Of a stretch of 7,394 nucleotides of DNA, positions 1 through 6,280 are shown one piece after another. Numbering within the stretch: the first letter of the stretch is position 1; the number at the start of each line of letters is the position of its first letter. The position numbers and the translations under genes are program-made. Under the pieces are notes generated by a model. It worked only from the letters and a program-made list of their open reading frames with translations. It was not told where the DNA came from and did no database searches. Location of the stretch: NCBI GenBank assembly GCA_902795625.1, contig CADBLW010000193.1, positions 1 through 7,394 on the forward strand. The letters are read 5' to 3'. Source of the DNA: an uncultured Lachnospiraceae bacterium (GTDB taxonomy: Bacteria > Bacillota > Clostridia > Lachnospirales > Lachnospiraceae).

Positions 1-651
1 CAGGATGTACAGTGCCTGGAAGACATGGAACGAGAGGCAGCAGGATACGATCATGCTTATAAGATTGTTGCGGACGATCAGGCAGAGACTCATGATGATC
101 CATGCGAACACAATGTGCAGCAGGCACTGAACGCCAAGCACTTCGACGATCTTTCCGGCCGGATCCATGATCAGCTTGTGTCCGCCGACATAGACACCCA
201 GGCTGGAGCTGAGGATGAACACACCAAAGAATATTACGGTGTACGCAAGCACTGCCGTGCCCTTCGCGACCACCATGTGCCAGCGATGTTTCACCGCGCC
301 GCCATAATTCTTGATATACCCGGTGTTAAAATCCGCCGTGGCGAAGATGACGGTAAAGATGCCGATGAACAATGCGCACAACATTCCCTTCGCCGCTGAG
401 GTGATGGTCTCCAGGAAGCCGTAGTCTCCGTCCTCGTTGCGCTCCATGGTAATGCTCATGCCGATGTTGGACAGCGGATCGTCCTCCTTTCCCTTGGTTG
501 CCTCGATCGCCTTCTGCATTTCCGGGCTGTCCATCATGGCATCGTTGAGCGAAACCGTAATCACGTTCATAATGCCGACGATGATCAGGATCACCCAGAA
601 GCTCTTCATATGTACCATGCGGTACAGTTCCATACGAATCATATTTAACAT
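1..651 (-). CDS. ABC-2 type transporter permease, partial (C-terminus beyond left edge)
   Basis: This is the first 217 codons of a polytopic membrane protein, open to the window edge with no stop. Hydrophobic segments lie at about residues 17-34, 88-106, 131-152, 171-193 and 198-217. A hydrophilic loop (about 36-85) follows the first segment. The short basic stretch after the second (GYIKNYGG, 111-118) resembles the ABC-2 membrane family, which includes BcrB and LanE/LanG-like subunits. The start ATG is 16 nt beyond the stop of the ATPase gene, with an AAAGGA ribosome site at 663-668 overlapping that stop, so translation is probably coupled and the two form one transporter. The family exports or expels peptides or lipids at the cytoplasmic membrane; the substrate is inferred from the ATPase and regulator next door. 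The missing end could be followed by a second permease or a histidine kinase, which cannot be seen here. Confidence 0.85.
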   Translation of the reverse strand, partial: MLNMIRMELYRMVHMKSFWVILIIVGIMNVITVSLNDAMMDSPEMQKAIEATKGKEDDPLSNIGMSITMERNEDGDYGFLETITSAAKGMLCALFIGIFTVIFATADFNTGYIKNYGGAVKHRWHMVVAKGTAVLAYTVIFFGVFILSSSLGVYVGGHKLIMDPAGKIVEVLGVQCLLHIVFAWIIMSLCLIVRNNLISMIVSCCLSFHVFQALYIL

Positions 652-667
652 AATATCACCATTCCTT

Positions 668-1573
668 TCAGTCAGCCGTTCTGCTCAAGAAGAACGACTC
701 GAGGCTCTCATTGTTGACTGCGATCTTGCTGACCAGAACTCCCGCCGCGTTCAGCTCGCGGTTGATCTGTGCCACATCGTCAAGGTGCTCCATGATGTTG
801 ATCGTCTCCTTGTCGATCACCTTGTAGTTGGTGATCCCGAGACCGTCCAGAACCGTGCTCGCAAGCTCCGGTCTGTCCACGACCGCCTCAATGCGGAGGC
901 TGCATTTTTCGGAGAGTTCCTCCGCCGTCAGCTGCTCCACTAGGCGTCCCTTGCTCATGATGCCGTAGTGCGTTGCCACCTTCGAGAGCTCCTCGAGAAT
1001 GTGGCTGGAGATCAGAATGGTGATCCCTTTTTCCTTGCTGACCCTCGTGAGCATGTCGCGGATCTCCACGATGCCCTCCGGGTCAAGTCCGTTGATCGGC
1101 TCATCGAGAACCAGAAGATCCGGCTCGCCGACCATCGCCAGGGCGATGCCCAATCTCTGTCTCATACCGAGCGAAAAATGCTTTGATTTCTTCTTGCCGA
1201 CGTCCGCAAGCCCGACGAGCCCGAGAAGCCTGTTGATGTACTCGTCTCCTTTGATACCGTAGCACAGGCACTTGGCTTTGAGGTTTTCGTATGCCGTCAT
1301 GTTCCCGAACAGGCCCGGGTCCTCGATCAGGCTGCTCACGCGCCCTCTCACCTCCGCCAGCTCCGCGCCGCCCTTTCCGAACAGTGTGAAGCTTCCGCCT
1401 GTCGGTGCCGACAGCCCTCCGATCATCTTCAGTGTCGTTGTCTTGCCTGCGCCGTTCTTTCCGATCAGACCGTAGATAGCTCCGCGCTCGACCTTGAGTT
1501 CAATCCCGTCCACCGCGGCCTGCTTGCCGTAAACCTTTCTCAGATCATGTGTCTGTAAGATGATTTCACTCAT
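668..1573 (-). CDS. ABC transporter ATP-binding protein, BcrA / lantibiotic-resistance type
   Basis: The 301-aa protein has a complete nucleotide-binding domain. Walker A is GKNGAGKT (38-45), the signature is SLGMR (134-138, in place of LSGGQ), Walker B is LLVLDEP (153-159) with catalytic Glu158, the D-loop is GLD (162-164) and the H-loop is His191. At the Q-loop position it reads SLIEDP, with Glu84 instead of Gln; the sequence INGLDPEG after Walker B is also typical of BcrA-like proteins. A roughly 80-residue C-terminal extension (about 220-301) is usual for this group. The protein energises the adjacent ABC-2 permease, probably to remove antimicrobial peptides or other envelope-active compounds from the membrane. 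The start is supported by GGGAGG at 1585-1590, 11 nt upstream. Family assignment is firm; the substrate is inferred. A generic ABC-2 exporter of another substrate is the main alternative. Confidence 0.93.
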   Translation of the reverse strand: MSEIILQTHDLRKVYGKQAAVDGIELKVERGAIYGLIGKNGAGKTTTLKMIGGLSAPTGGSFTLFGKGGAELAEVRGRVSSLIEDPGLFGNMTAYENLKAKCLCYGIKGDEYINRLLGLVGLADVGKKKSKHFSLGMRQRLGIALAMVGEPDLLVLDEPINGLDPEGIVEIRDMLTRVSKEKGITILISSHILEELSKVATHYGIMSKGRLVEQLTAEELSEKCSLRIEAVVDRPELASTVLDGLGITNYKVIDKETINIMEHLDDVAQINRELNAAGVLVSKIAVNNESLESFFLSRTAD

Positions 1574-1630
1574 GTTTTCTTTTTCCTCCCGATATTACCG
1601 AAGAAGCATTGCGTTTCGGTTTATGGCTTT

Positions 1631-1684
1631 ATCATAATCGGCATTGTTCAAGACATCGCTAACGAAAAGTAAAGAAAAGGTAAA
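1631..1684 (-). promoter_or_regulatory. Predicted activator-dependent promoter of the ABC operon with tandem direct repeats
   Basis: Read on the minus strand, TTTACCTTTTC (1684-1674) is followed at once by TTTACTTTTC (1673-1664). A -10-like TATGAT lies at 1636-1631. The hexamer 17 nt upstream of it (GCGATG, 1659-1654) is a very poor -35. Tandem repeats of about one helical turn just upstream of a degenerate -35 are the arrangement expected for an OmpR/PhoB-type activator, and such a regulator is encoded immediately upstream. The repeats and spacings are seen; binding by this regulator is inferred. Confidence 0.5.
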
Positions 1685-1712
1685 ATCGATTTTGCCTCAA
1701 CTTTACCTTTTC
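1674..1712. repeat. 11-bp perfect inverted repeat enclosing a near-palindrome
   Basis: GAAAAGGTAAA (1674-1684) is matched perfectly by TTTACCTTTTC (1702-1712), with 17 nt between. Overlapping it is the near-palindrome GGTAAAATCGATTTTGCC (1679-1696), which has one mismatched pair and a perfect 12-bp core AAAATCGATTTT (1682-1693). It starts 7 nt after the response regulator stop. It is AT-rich and lacks a GC stem followed by a T-run, so an operator is more likely than an intrinsic terminator. Confidence 0.6.
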
Positions 1713-1718
1713 CGTGTA

Positions 1719-2393
1719 TCATTTTTTCAGCCGGTATCCGATTCCCCATACCGTCTCTATATGTTCGGTCTCGCTGGCCTGCTTCAGCTTCTTGCGCAGG
1801 TTGCTGATGTGCACGTCGAGCGTCTTCGTCTCCCCGATGTACGGCTCCTGCCACGCATACTCGAAGATCGCATCCTTGGAAAATACGCGCGTGGGATGCT
1901 GCATCAGAAGCTCCAGAATGCGGAACTCCTGCCTCGTCAGCTTCGGAACCTCCGCTCCTTCCACAGTCACCGTAAAATGCTCCCGGTTGATCGCAAGTCC
2001 CCCGCACACAAGCGTATTGTCCTGCTGCTCGCCGCCTCGCTTTCGAAGCTGCACGCGGATGCGCGCCACGACCTCCTTGATCTCAAACGGCTTCGTCACG
2101 TAGTCGTCGGCACCGAGACTCAGGACATCGACCTTCGAATCCAGGTCGTCCTTCGCGCTCACGACGATCACGGGAAGGCCTCCCTTTCCGCGGATCTCCC
2201 GAAGCACCTCCTCGCCGCTCATCCCCGGCAGCGCCAGGTCCAGAAGCACCAGGTCATACTGTTCCACCGTAAGGCGCAGCGTTGCCTCCGACCCGGAGAA
2301 CGCCTGCCCGCACGAAAAGCCCTCCCGCTCGAGGGCTTCCTTAAGCATACCGTTAATATTGCTGTCATCATCTACGATCAGAATTCTGTCCAT
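1719..2393 (-). CDS. OmpR/PhoB-family response regulator
   Basis: The 224-aa protein has the normal length and two-domain build of the family. The receiver domain (about 1-118) has acidic pocket residues Asp8/Asp9, phospho-acceptor Asp52 in LLDLALPG, switch residues Ser79 and Tyr98, and Lys101 in TKPF. All key residues are present, so it should be phosphorylated. The C-terminal winged helix (about 127-223) includes the recognition-helix region TLDVHISNLRKKLK and the wing VWGIGYRL. It is a cytoplasmic DNA-binding transcription factor. The start has AGAGGA at 2404-2409, 10 nt upstream. It lies 35 nt after the 159-aa membrane protein gene, probably in one transcript, and 145 nt before the ABC operon, whose promoter repeats are a likely target. 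No histidine kinase gene adjoins it in the window, so its phosphodonor is unknown. Confidence 0.95.
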   Translation of the reverse strand: MDRILIVDDDSNINGMLKEALEREGFSCGQAFSGSEATLRLTVEQYDLVLLDLALPGMSGEEVLREIRGKGGLPVIVVSAKDDLDSKVDVLSLGADDYVTKPFEIKEVVARIRVQLRKRGGEQQDNTLVCGGLAINREHFTVTVEGAEVPKLTRQEFRILELLMQHPTRVFSKDAIFEYAWQEPYIGETKTLDVHISNLRKKLKQASETEHIETVWGIGYRLKK

Positions 2394-2428
2394 TCAAACA
2401 CTATCCTCTCAATCACGCTCTCACGGTT

Positions 2429-2908
2429 TCAGTCCTTCTTCTCCGACAGCTCGGTCTCATCCAGCCGCTTTACATCGTCCCCGTACCGGATGACAAACTC
2501 CGCCAGCTCCGAAAGGCTCTTCTCGTCCGGCATGTCAAAGGAGCGCTTCGCGTGCTGGAGCACCGGCCTCCGGGAGGCTGTGTAGTACTTGCCGTGAAGG
2601 ATCTTCCGGTCTCTTCCCAATATGCGGAACGCATAGTACTGCGTGTTCTTCTCCTCGCCCGTGCGGATCAGCACGTAGCCCACATCCTTCAGCTGCCACA
2701 CCTTATAGCCGATCACGTGCCCGGTGTGCACTTCCCATATGAGCTCTCCGTTCTTCGAGATATGCATGCCCGAGAGGGAATCGAGATACGGGTGCTCCGT
2801 TTCGAATTTATCGACAAATTTATCCATGTTGTTTCTGTCCGCGATCACGCAGATGACGAACAACACGGCAACCACGGCGATCAGAATTATCGAGGCAGTC
2901 GGCGGCAT
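2429..2908 (-). CDS. Membrane-anchored protein of unknown function, upstream of the response regulator
   Basis: I do not recognise this 159-aa protein. Residues 5-23 form one hydrophobic helix (SIILIAVVAVLFVICVIA). A hydrophilic domain of about 135 residues follows, with alternating aromatic and charged stretches (ELIWEVHTGHVIGYKVW, GYVLIRTG) that suggest beta structure, and a charged helical C-terminus (about 127-159). There is no lipobox around Cys20 and no kinase, HAMP or catalytic motif. The ATG at 2908 is preferred over an in-frame GTG at 2914, because GGAGG (2920-2916) is 7 nt from the ATG and only 1 nt from the GTG. The gene has its own predicted promoter and runs into the regulator after 35 nt, so a role as accessory sensor or modulator of the regulator is possible, but this rests on position alone. 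Confidence 0.75.
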   Translation of the reverse strand: MPPTASIILIAVVAVLFVICVIADRNNMDKFVDKFETEHPYLDSLSGMHISKNGELIWEVHTGHVIGYKVWQLKDVGYVLIRTGEEKNTQYYAFRILGRDRKILHGKYYTASRRPVLQHAKRSFDMPDEKSLSELAEFVIRYGDDVKRLDETELSEKKD

Positions 2909-2913
2909 ACGCA

Positions 2914-2920
2914 CCCCTCC
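2914..2920 (-). promoter_or_regulatory. Ribosome binding site deciding the start of the 159-aa protein
   Basis: GGAGGGG on the minus strand overlaps the first base of a possible GTG start (2914) and is 7 nt upstream of the ATG at 2908 when measured from GGAGG. This spacing rules in favour of the ATG and removes two residues from the longest open frame. Confidence 0.75.
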
Positions 2921-2947
2921 TTACACATCCTTAATACATACCCGTCA

Positions 2948-2976
2948 ATTATATCACATATGCGCGCGAAAAACCA
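2948..2976 (-). promoter_or_regulatory. Predicted extended -10 promoter for the membrane protein / regulator genes
   Basis: On the minus strand TGATATAAT contains a perfect -10 TATAAT (2953-2948) with the extended TGn motif. The hexamer 17 nt upstream (TGGTTT, 2976-2971) is weak, which is common for extended -10 promoters. It lies between the rsmJ stop and the GGAGGGG ribosome site, so it would drive the 159-aa protein and the response regulator. Confidence 0.6.
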
Positions 2977-3018
2977 TGAAAACGCGGAAATCAAACCTTT
3001 TTATCACGCGGAAAATTC

Positions 3019-3678
3019 TCACCCGATCCCGCCTGCAGGCACGATCACATCGACGCGCACCGCCTTTCCCGTCAGGGAAAATGAAGGTTTTACCCCTCCG
3101 AGATACTCTCCCTTCACCGGCCGCTTGATGATGATCCTGCGCGGGTTGGCCGCGATCGCCGCGGCGAGCAGGAGCTCCCCGTCCGCGCAGGGCTCCTCCA
3201 GATGATGCAGCAGCTGAAACTTCTTTCGCACAGCCGCGCTCTTCGTGCGCTCCGGAAACATCGGGTCGAGAAGGATCACATCCGGAGCCGGATCCATCTC
3301 CCTCAGCGCCGGAATGCTGTCGCCGCACACAAGCTCCATCCGCGCCACAATCGGCGCAAGCTCCGGCGTCTCCGCGGCACGGCGCAGCGCGTCCTCGAGA
3401 AGTCTCGCGATGCTCTCGTTTCTCTCGTACAGGCGGACATGAAAGCCGGCCGCCGCAAGAAGAAGCGCGTCCTCACCGAAGCCCGCGGTGGCATCCACCG
3501 CCAGCATTTTCGTGCGGTCACCCTTCACCTTCGCCGCCTTGACGATCAACTCCGTCGCCAGGTTCCGCTGCGTGAGCCGAGGGAGCATGTGCACAAGATC
3601 CGCTCTCAGTTCCCCCTCCTCGCCGCACAGCGTGAGACCCTCCGGGCGCTGTTCGATTACCGTTTTTCCGTCTGCCAT
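3019..3678 (-). CDS. rsmJ: 16S rRNA (guanine-N2) methyltransferase RsmJ-like, class I SAM-dependent
   Basis: The predicted 219-aa protein matches the RsmJ (YhiQ) family. It has the SAM-binding motif VDATAGFGEDA (61-71), an acidic residue after the second strand (Glu85 in LYERN), Asp120 in CGDS, the hallmark LLDPMFP (136-142) followed by KSAAVRKKF, and KRP (185-187). The upstream block LIVKAAKVKGD before the SAM motif is also family-typical. In E. coli RsmJ makes m2G1516 in 16S rRNA; the same target here is inferred. It is shorter than the about 250-aa E. coli protein, mainly at the N-terminus. The start at 3678 has AAAGGA at 3685-3690, 6 nt upstream. An in-frame ATG at 3732 has no ribosome site and lies at or before the predicted transcription start. 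It looks monocistronic and functionally separate from the genes downstream. Confidence 0.82.
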   Translation of the reverse strand: MADGKTVIEQRPEGLTLCGEEGELRADLVHMLPRLTQRNLATELIVKAAKVKGDRTKMLAVDATAGFGEDALLLAAAGFHVRLYERNESIARLLEDALRRAAETPELAPIVARMELVCGDSIPALREMDPAPDVILLDPMFPERTKSAAVRKKFQLLHHLEEPCADGELLLAAAIAANPRRIIIKRPVKGEYLGGVKPSFSLTGKAVRVDVIVPAGGIG

Positions 3679-3684
3679 ACGAAA

Positions 3685-3690
3685 TCCTTT
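3685..3690 (-). promoter_or_regulatory. Ribosome binding site deciding the rsmJ start
   Basis: AAAGGA on the minus strand is 6 nt upstream of the ATG at 3678. No comparable purine-rich site precedes the upstream in-frame ATG at 3732, so the shorter protein is preferred. Confidence 0.65.
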
Positions 3691-3733
3691 CCGTCTTTTG
3701 ACAGCATAGCCGTCATTTTCCGTGATATACATT

Positions 3734-3763
3734 ACTATACATCATATAGGATTCTTACGTAAA
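3734..3763 (-). promoter_or_regulatory. Predicted rsmJ promoter
   Basis: On the minus strand TTTACG (3763-3758) and TATAGT (3739-3734) are separated by 18 nt. Transcription would start near 3727, which supports the downstream rsmJ start. It sits back to back with the promoter of the plus-strand surface protein gene. A second -10-like TATGAT overlaps the spacer, so the exact hexamers are uncertain. Confidence 0.4.
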
Positions 3764-3764
3764 G

Positions 3765-3793
3765 TGGATTTTTCTTTTCCGGTGTGATATAAT
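3765..3793 (+). promoter_or_regulatory. Predicted extended -10 promoter of the surface protein gene
   Basis: A perfect TATAAT (3788-3793) is preceded by TGA, giving the extended -10 TGATATAAT. The hexamer 17 nt upstream is TGGATT (3765-3770), a weak -35. Transcription would start near 3800, leaving a leader of about 45 nt before the ATG at 3847. Confidence 0.6.
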
Positions 3794-3810
3794 TACGGTT
3801 ACATTCTCAG

Positions 3811-3823
3811 ACGCATTATGCGT
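3811..3823. repeat. Perfect 13-bp palindrome in the leader of the surface protein gene
   Basis: ACGCAT and ATGCGT flank a single central T. The element begins about 11 nt after the predicted transcription start and ends 11 nt before the ribosome site GGGAGG (3835-3840). A loop of one base is too tight for a simple RNA hairpin without losing pairs, so a protein operator is the more natural reading. No regulator is assigned. Confidence 0.45.
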
Positions 3824-3846
3824 AAAATTCTCACGGGAGGTCGGTT

Positions 3847-6276
3847 ATGAGGCACCTTCGGAAGCGGCTCTGTTCCCTGCTGCTCTGCGCGTTTCTTGTC
3901 GCAGGGCTGTTGCCTGCGCCGAACTATGCCCACGCCGCGGTCGACTCCTCGACTGCCCTCCTTTCCTCATACCCCGTCTATGACACCCCGGAAGCGCGCG
4001 CCGAAGCCGTGAACAAGCTTCGCTGCAAGTTCCTCGGCGAGATGCTTTCCCATCTCGGCTCCCCCTACGTCAAGGGCAAGGGCCATTTTATCTCCGCCCA
4101 GAGCTTCGACTGCTCCGGACTGGTTGCGCACGCGTTCATCTCCATCGGCTACAGCAGGTATTTCTCCGTCAGTGATAAGAAGTGGGATCCCGGCCGATAC
4201 CAGGCCCACGACAGCAACGGCCTTCCGTCCTCGGCCTGGAAGGATTTTTCGTGGCGCGGTTCGAGCGGTTTTCTGGAAAATGTCAAGGACGGTCAGAAGG
4301 TTTACCTGATCCCCGACAGCTCCAAGAATCCCGTGCTCGTGTTCACCGTGCGCAAATCCGACAAGAAGACGGATTTTGAATCGGATATCTCCAACCCCGC
4401 AAAATGGTCCGACGCCTTCCGCGACGCGGTTTCCCAGAGGGGCACGATCCTCGTCAAGAACCATGTTGACCAGACGAAGTGGCATGTGACCACCGTCGTC
4501 GGTTACTACGACGAGGAGTGGTTCCGAGAGAACGGTTACGACATCAATCCGGCCAAGGCTTCGATTTCCTCCGTGAAATCCGCCATCCGCAAGGATCTCA
4601 TGGAAGAATTTTCCTCGTACGGACTCCGCTCCGTGCTCACCAAGGTCCACGCGGGTCTTGCCAACGGCCGTCTGCCCGGGGATAAGGCACACGGCAAATC
4701 CACCAACTCCTCGTTCAACGACCTCGACCGCGAGGACGATGTCTACCCGGCGATGTGGGATCTGAGGCAGCGCAGGATCACCTCGGAGTGGAGGTATTCG
4801 CCTCTCTGGCAGATTGACGCGCTCAACCCCCGCATGGGTGTCTCCGTCAACAACTCCACCCTTGCGGCCAACCAGGACAGCTCGGTCGCGATGGTGCTCG
4901 AGTGGGAACAGTTCGGTTCCTGCCATTTGACTGACTATGACAACGCTTCCCACTTCGGCGGCGAGGACCGGCCGATCGCGGGAGCAGTGTACGGGATATA
5001 CGACAAGGAAGGCTCCTACGAAAAGCTCGCGGAGAGCAAGCCTCTGGAGACGGCCGTCGCGGACGAAAACGGTGTTGCGACCTTCAACGGTCTCCTTGTG
5101 GACGGCGTGACCCATGACGCCAAGTATTATGTCATCGAACTCTCCCCTCCGCCCGGCTGCGGCTCCAACCGAAACGTCTACACAGTCACCGTTCTCGGTG
5201 ACAAGGATGTCGAGATCGCGGAGGACGGCTCGGTTACGAACGACTATCTCACCGGCTCGGTCTCCATCCAGCTCGACAAGCTGGACTGCCTTTGGGAGGC
5301 GGAGCTCGGCTCGTGGGATCAGACCTCCGACGGCTCCTACCTGCTCACCGGCAGGACCGTGAAAACAGCGGGTGTATCCAATCCTTCCGCTGTCCTCAGC
5401 AACGCAGCTGTCGCTTACCGGATACTCGCGGCCGAGGATATCACGAAAAACGGACAGGTATTGTATCCTTCCGGCTCGACCGTGTGCATCGCCTCCGGCA
5501 GCGCCAACGGGACTGTCACGGCCACCGATCTTCCGCTCGGCTCATACACGATCGTCCTCAACACCCCGCCGGAAGGCTGGTCTGACAACAGTCCCGCCGG
5601 GGCAACCCACGTCTATGTCGCTCTGACGGAGGAGCAGCCGTTTACGACGCGCACGCTTGCCAGCAGCAAGCTGTCGCTGGAGCTTCTGGTCTCCGTCACG
5701 GACCGCCTGAACCGTCCCATTTCCGGCGGACGGTTTGCGCTCTGCTGTGAGCAGGACATCTATGATTGCTGCGGCAAGACACTTCTGATCGCAAAGGACA
5801 CTCCGATCGCCATCGGATCCGCGGACGGATCCGGTGCAGTGCGGTTCGGTTCCTCCGTTACCGAGACGTCCGATCAGGACGGCTTCTTCGCATCGGCCGG
5901 CAGCGGTACCGCATCCTCGGTCAACGACCTGATCGCGCTTCTGCCTGCAGGTTACGTGTATTACATAACCGAACTTGACGCTCCCGAGGGCTTCCTTTCG
6001 CAGTCGGGCCGCGTCGCAGAGTTTACTTACTCGAGCCTTGAATGGAACTCCCGGGCAACGGCGGAACGTGAAATTTCCATCCCCTACAGCCACGCACAGG
6101 CTGTCGAGGAAGAGTTTGTCACCCGCCTGACCGAACCGGAGGTCACCTCCGAAGAACCCGCTGCAGCACATGCCGGCACGGCGCTTCCGCTTCTTCTGCT
6201 TCTCACTGCGCTCGGACTTGCCACAACGGCGTTGGTCCTGAAACAGCGCAGGGATGCGCGATGCGTGACAGCGTAA
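3847..6276 (+). CDS. Secreted NlpC/P60 peptidase-like protein with SpaA/Cna-B-like domains and C-terminal membrane anchor
   Basis: The protein has 809 aa. A signal peptide (basic RHLRKR, hydrophobic 8-22) has a likely cleavage site after AHA (28-30). An NlpC/P60-like domain follows, with catalytic Cys89 in SFDCSGLV and probable catalytic His213 in WHVTTVVGYY; the family hydrolyses peptide bonds in peptidoglycan stems. The 124-residue Cys-His distance is unusually long, suggesting an insertion. Residues about 224-345 are unassigned. Then come three SpaA/Cna-B-like beta domains: about 346-455 (PIAGAVYGIYD, YYVIELSPPPG), 470-595 (GSYTIVLNTPPEGW) and 608-730 (PISGGRFAL, YYITELDAPEGF). A helix (779-798) and basic tail (QRRDAR) end it, with no LPxTG. 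The start has GGGAGG 6 nt upstream. It is expected on the outer cell surface as a wall-modifying enzyme or adhesin. Domain calls are by motif only; enzymatic activity is unproven. Confidence 0.83.
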   Translation: MRHLRKRLCSLLLCAFLVAGLLPAPNYAHAAVDSSTALLSSYPVYDTPEARAEAVNKLRCKFLGEMLSHLGSPYVKGKGHFISAQSFDCSGLVAHAFISIGYSRYFSVSDKKWDPGRYQAHDSNGLPSSAWKDFSWRGSSGFLENVKDGQKVYLIPDSSKNPVLVFTVRKSDKKTDFESDISNPAKWSDAFRDAVSQRGTILVKNHVDQTKWHVTTVVGYYDEEWFRENGYDINPAKASISSVKSAIRKDLMEEFSSYGLRSVLTKVHAGLANGRLPGDKAHGKSTNSSFNDLDREDDVYPAMWDLRQRRITSEWRYSPLWQIDALNPRMGVSVNNSTLAANQDSSVAMVLEWEQFGSCHLTDYDNASHFGGEDRPIAGAVYGIYDKEGSYEKLAESKPLETAVADENGVATFNGLLVDGVTHDAKYYVIELSPPPGCGSNRNVYTVTVLGDKDVEIAEDGSVTNDYLTGSVSIQLDKLDCLWEAELGSWDQTSDGSYLLTGRTVKTAGVSNPSAVLSNAAVAYRILAAEDITKNGQVLYPSGSTVCIASGSANGTVTATDLPLGSYTIVLNTPPEGWSDNSPAGATHVYVALTEEQPFTTRTLASSKLSLELLVSVTDRLNRPISGGRFALCCEQDIYDCCGKTLLIAKDTPIAIGSADGSGAVRFGSSVTETSDQDGFFASAGSGTASSVNDLIALLPAGYVYYITELDAPEGFLSQSGRVAEFTYSSLEWNSRATAEREISIPYSHAQAVEEEFVTRLTEPEVTSEEPAAAHAGTALPLLLLLTALGLATTALVLKQRRDARCVTA

Positions 6277-6280
6277 CACG

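Noticed and set aside
1674..1712. Intrinsic terminator after the response regulator gene
   Set aside because: The inverted repeat is AT-rich with a 17-nt spacer and no GC-rich stem plus T-tract, so termination is not supported.
1644..2585. Plus-strand open frame (313 codons) across the response regulator
   Set aside because: It is antisense to a regulator with intact receiver and winged-helix motifs, and spans the intergenic repeats and the end of the next gene. Its translation shows no known domain.
3679..3732. Upstream ATG extending rsmJ by 18 codons
   Set aside because: No ribosome site precedes it, it sits at or before the predicted transcription start, and the added residues do not resemble the family N-terminus.
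3967..5115. Long minus-strand open frame (382 codons) opposite the surface protein gene
   Set aside because: It lies wholly antisense to a gene with a signal peptide, recognisable domains and a ribosome site. Its product has no recognisable domain. Such frames are common opposite GC-rich genes.
5814..5833. Two CGGATCCG palindromes 12 nt apart
   Set aside because: They encode the repeated Gly-Ser / Asp-Gly-Ser stretch inside the surface protein and are explained by coding sequence.
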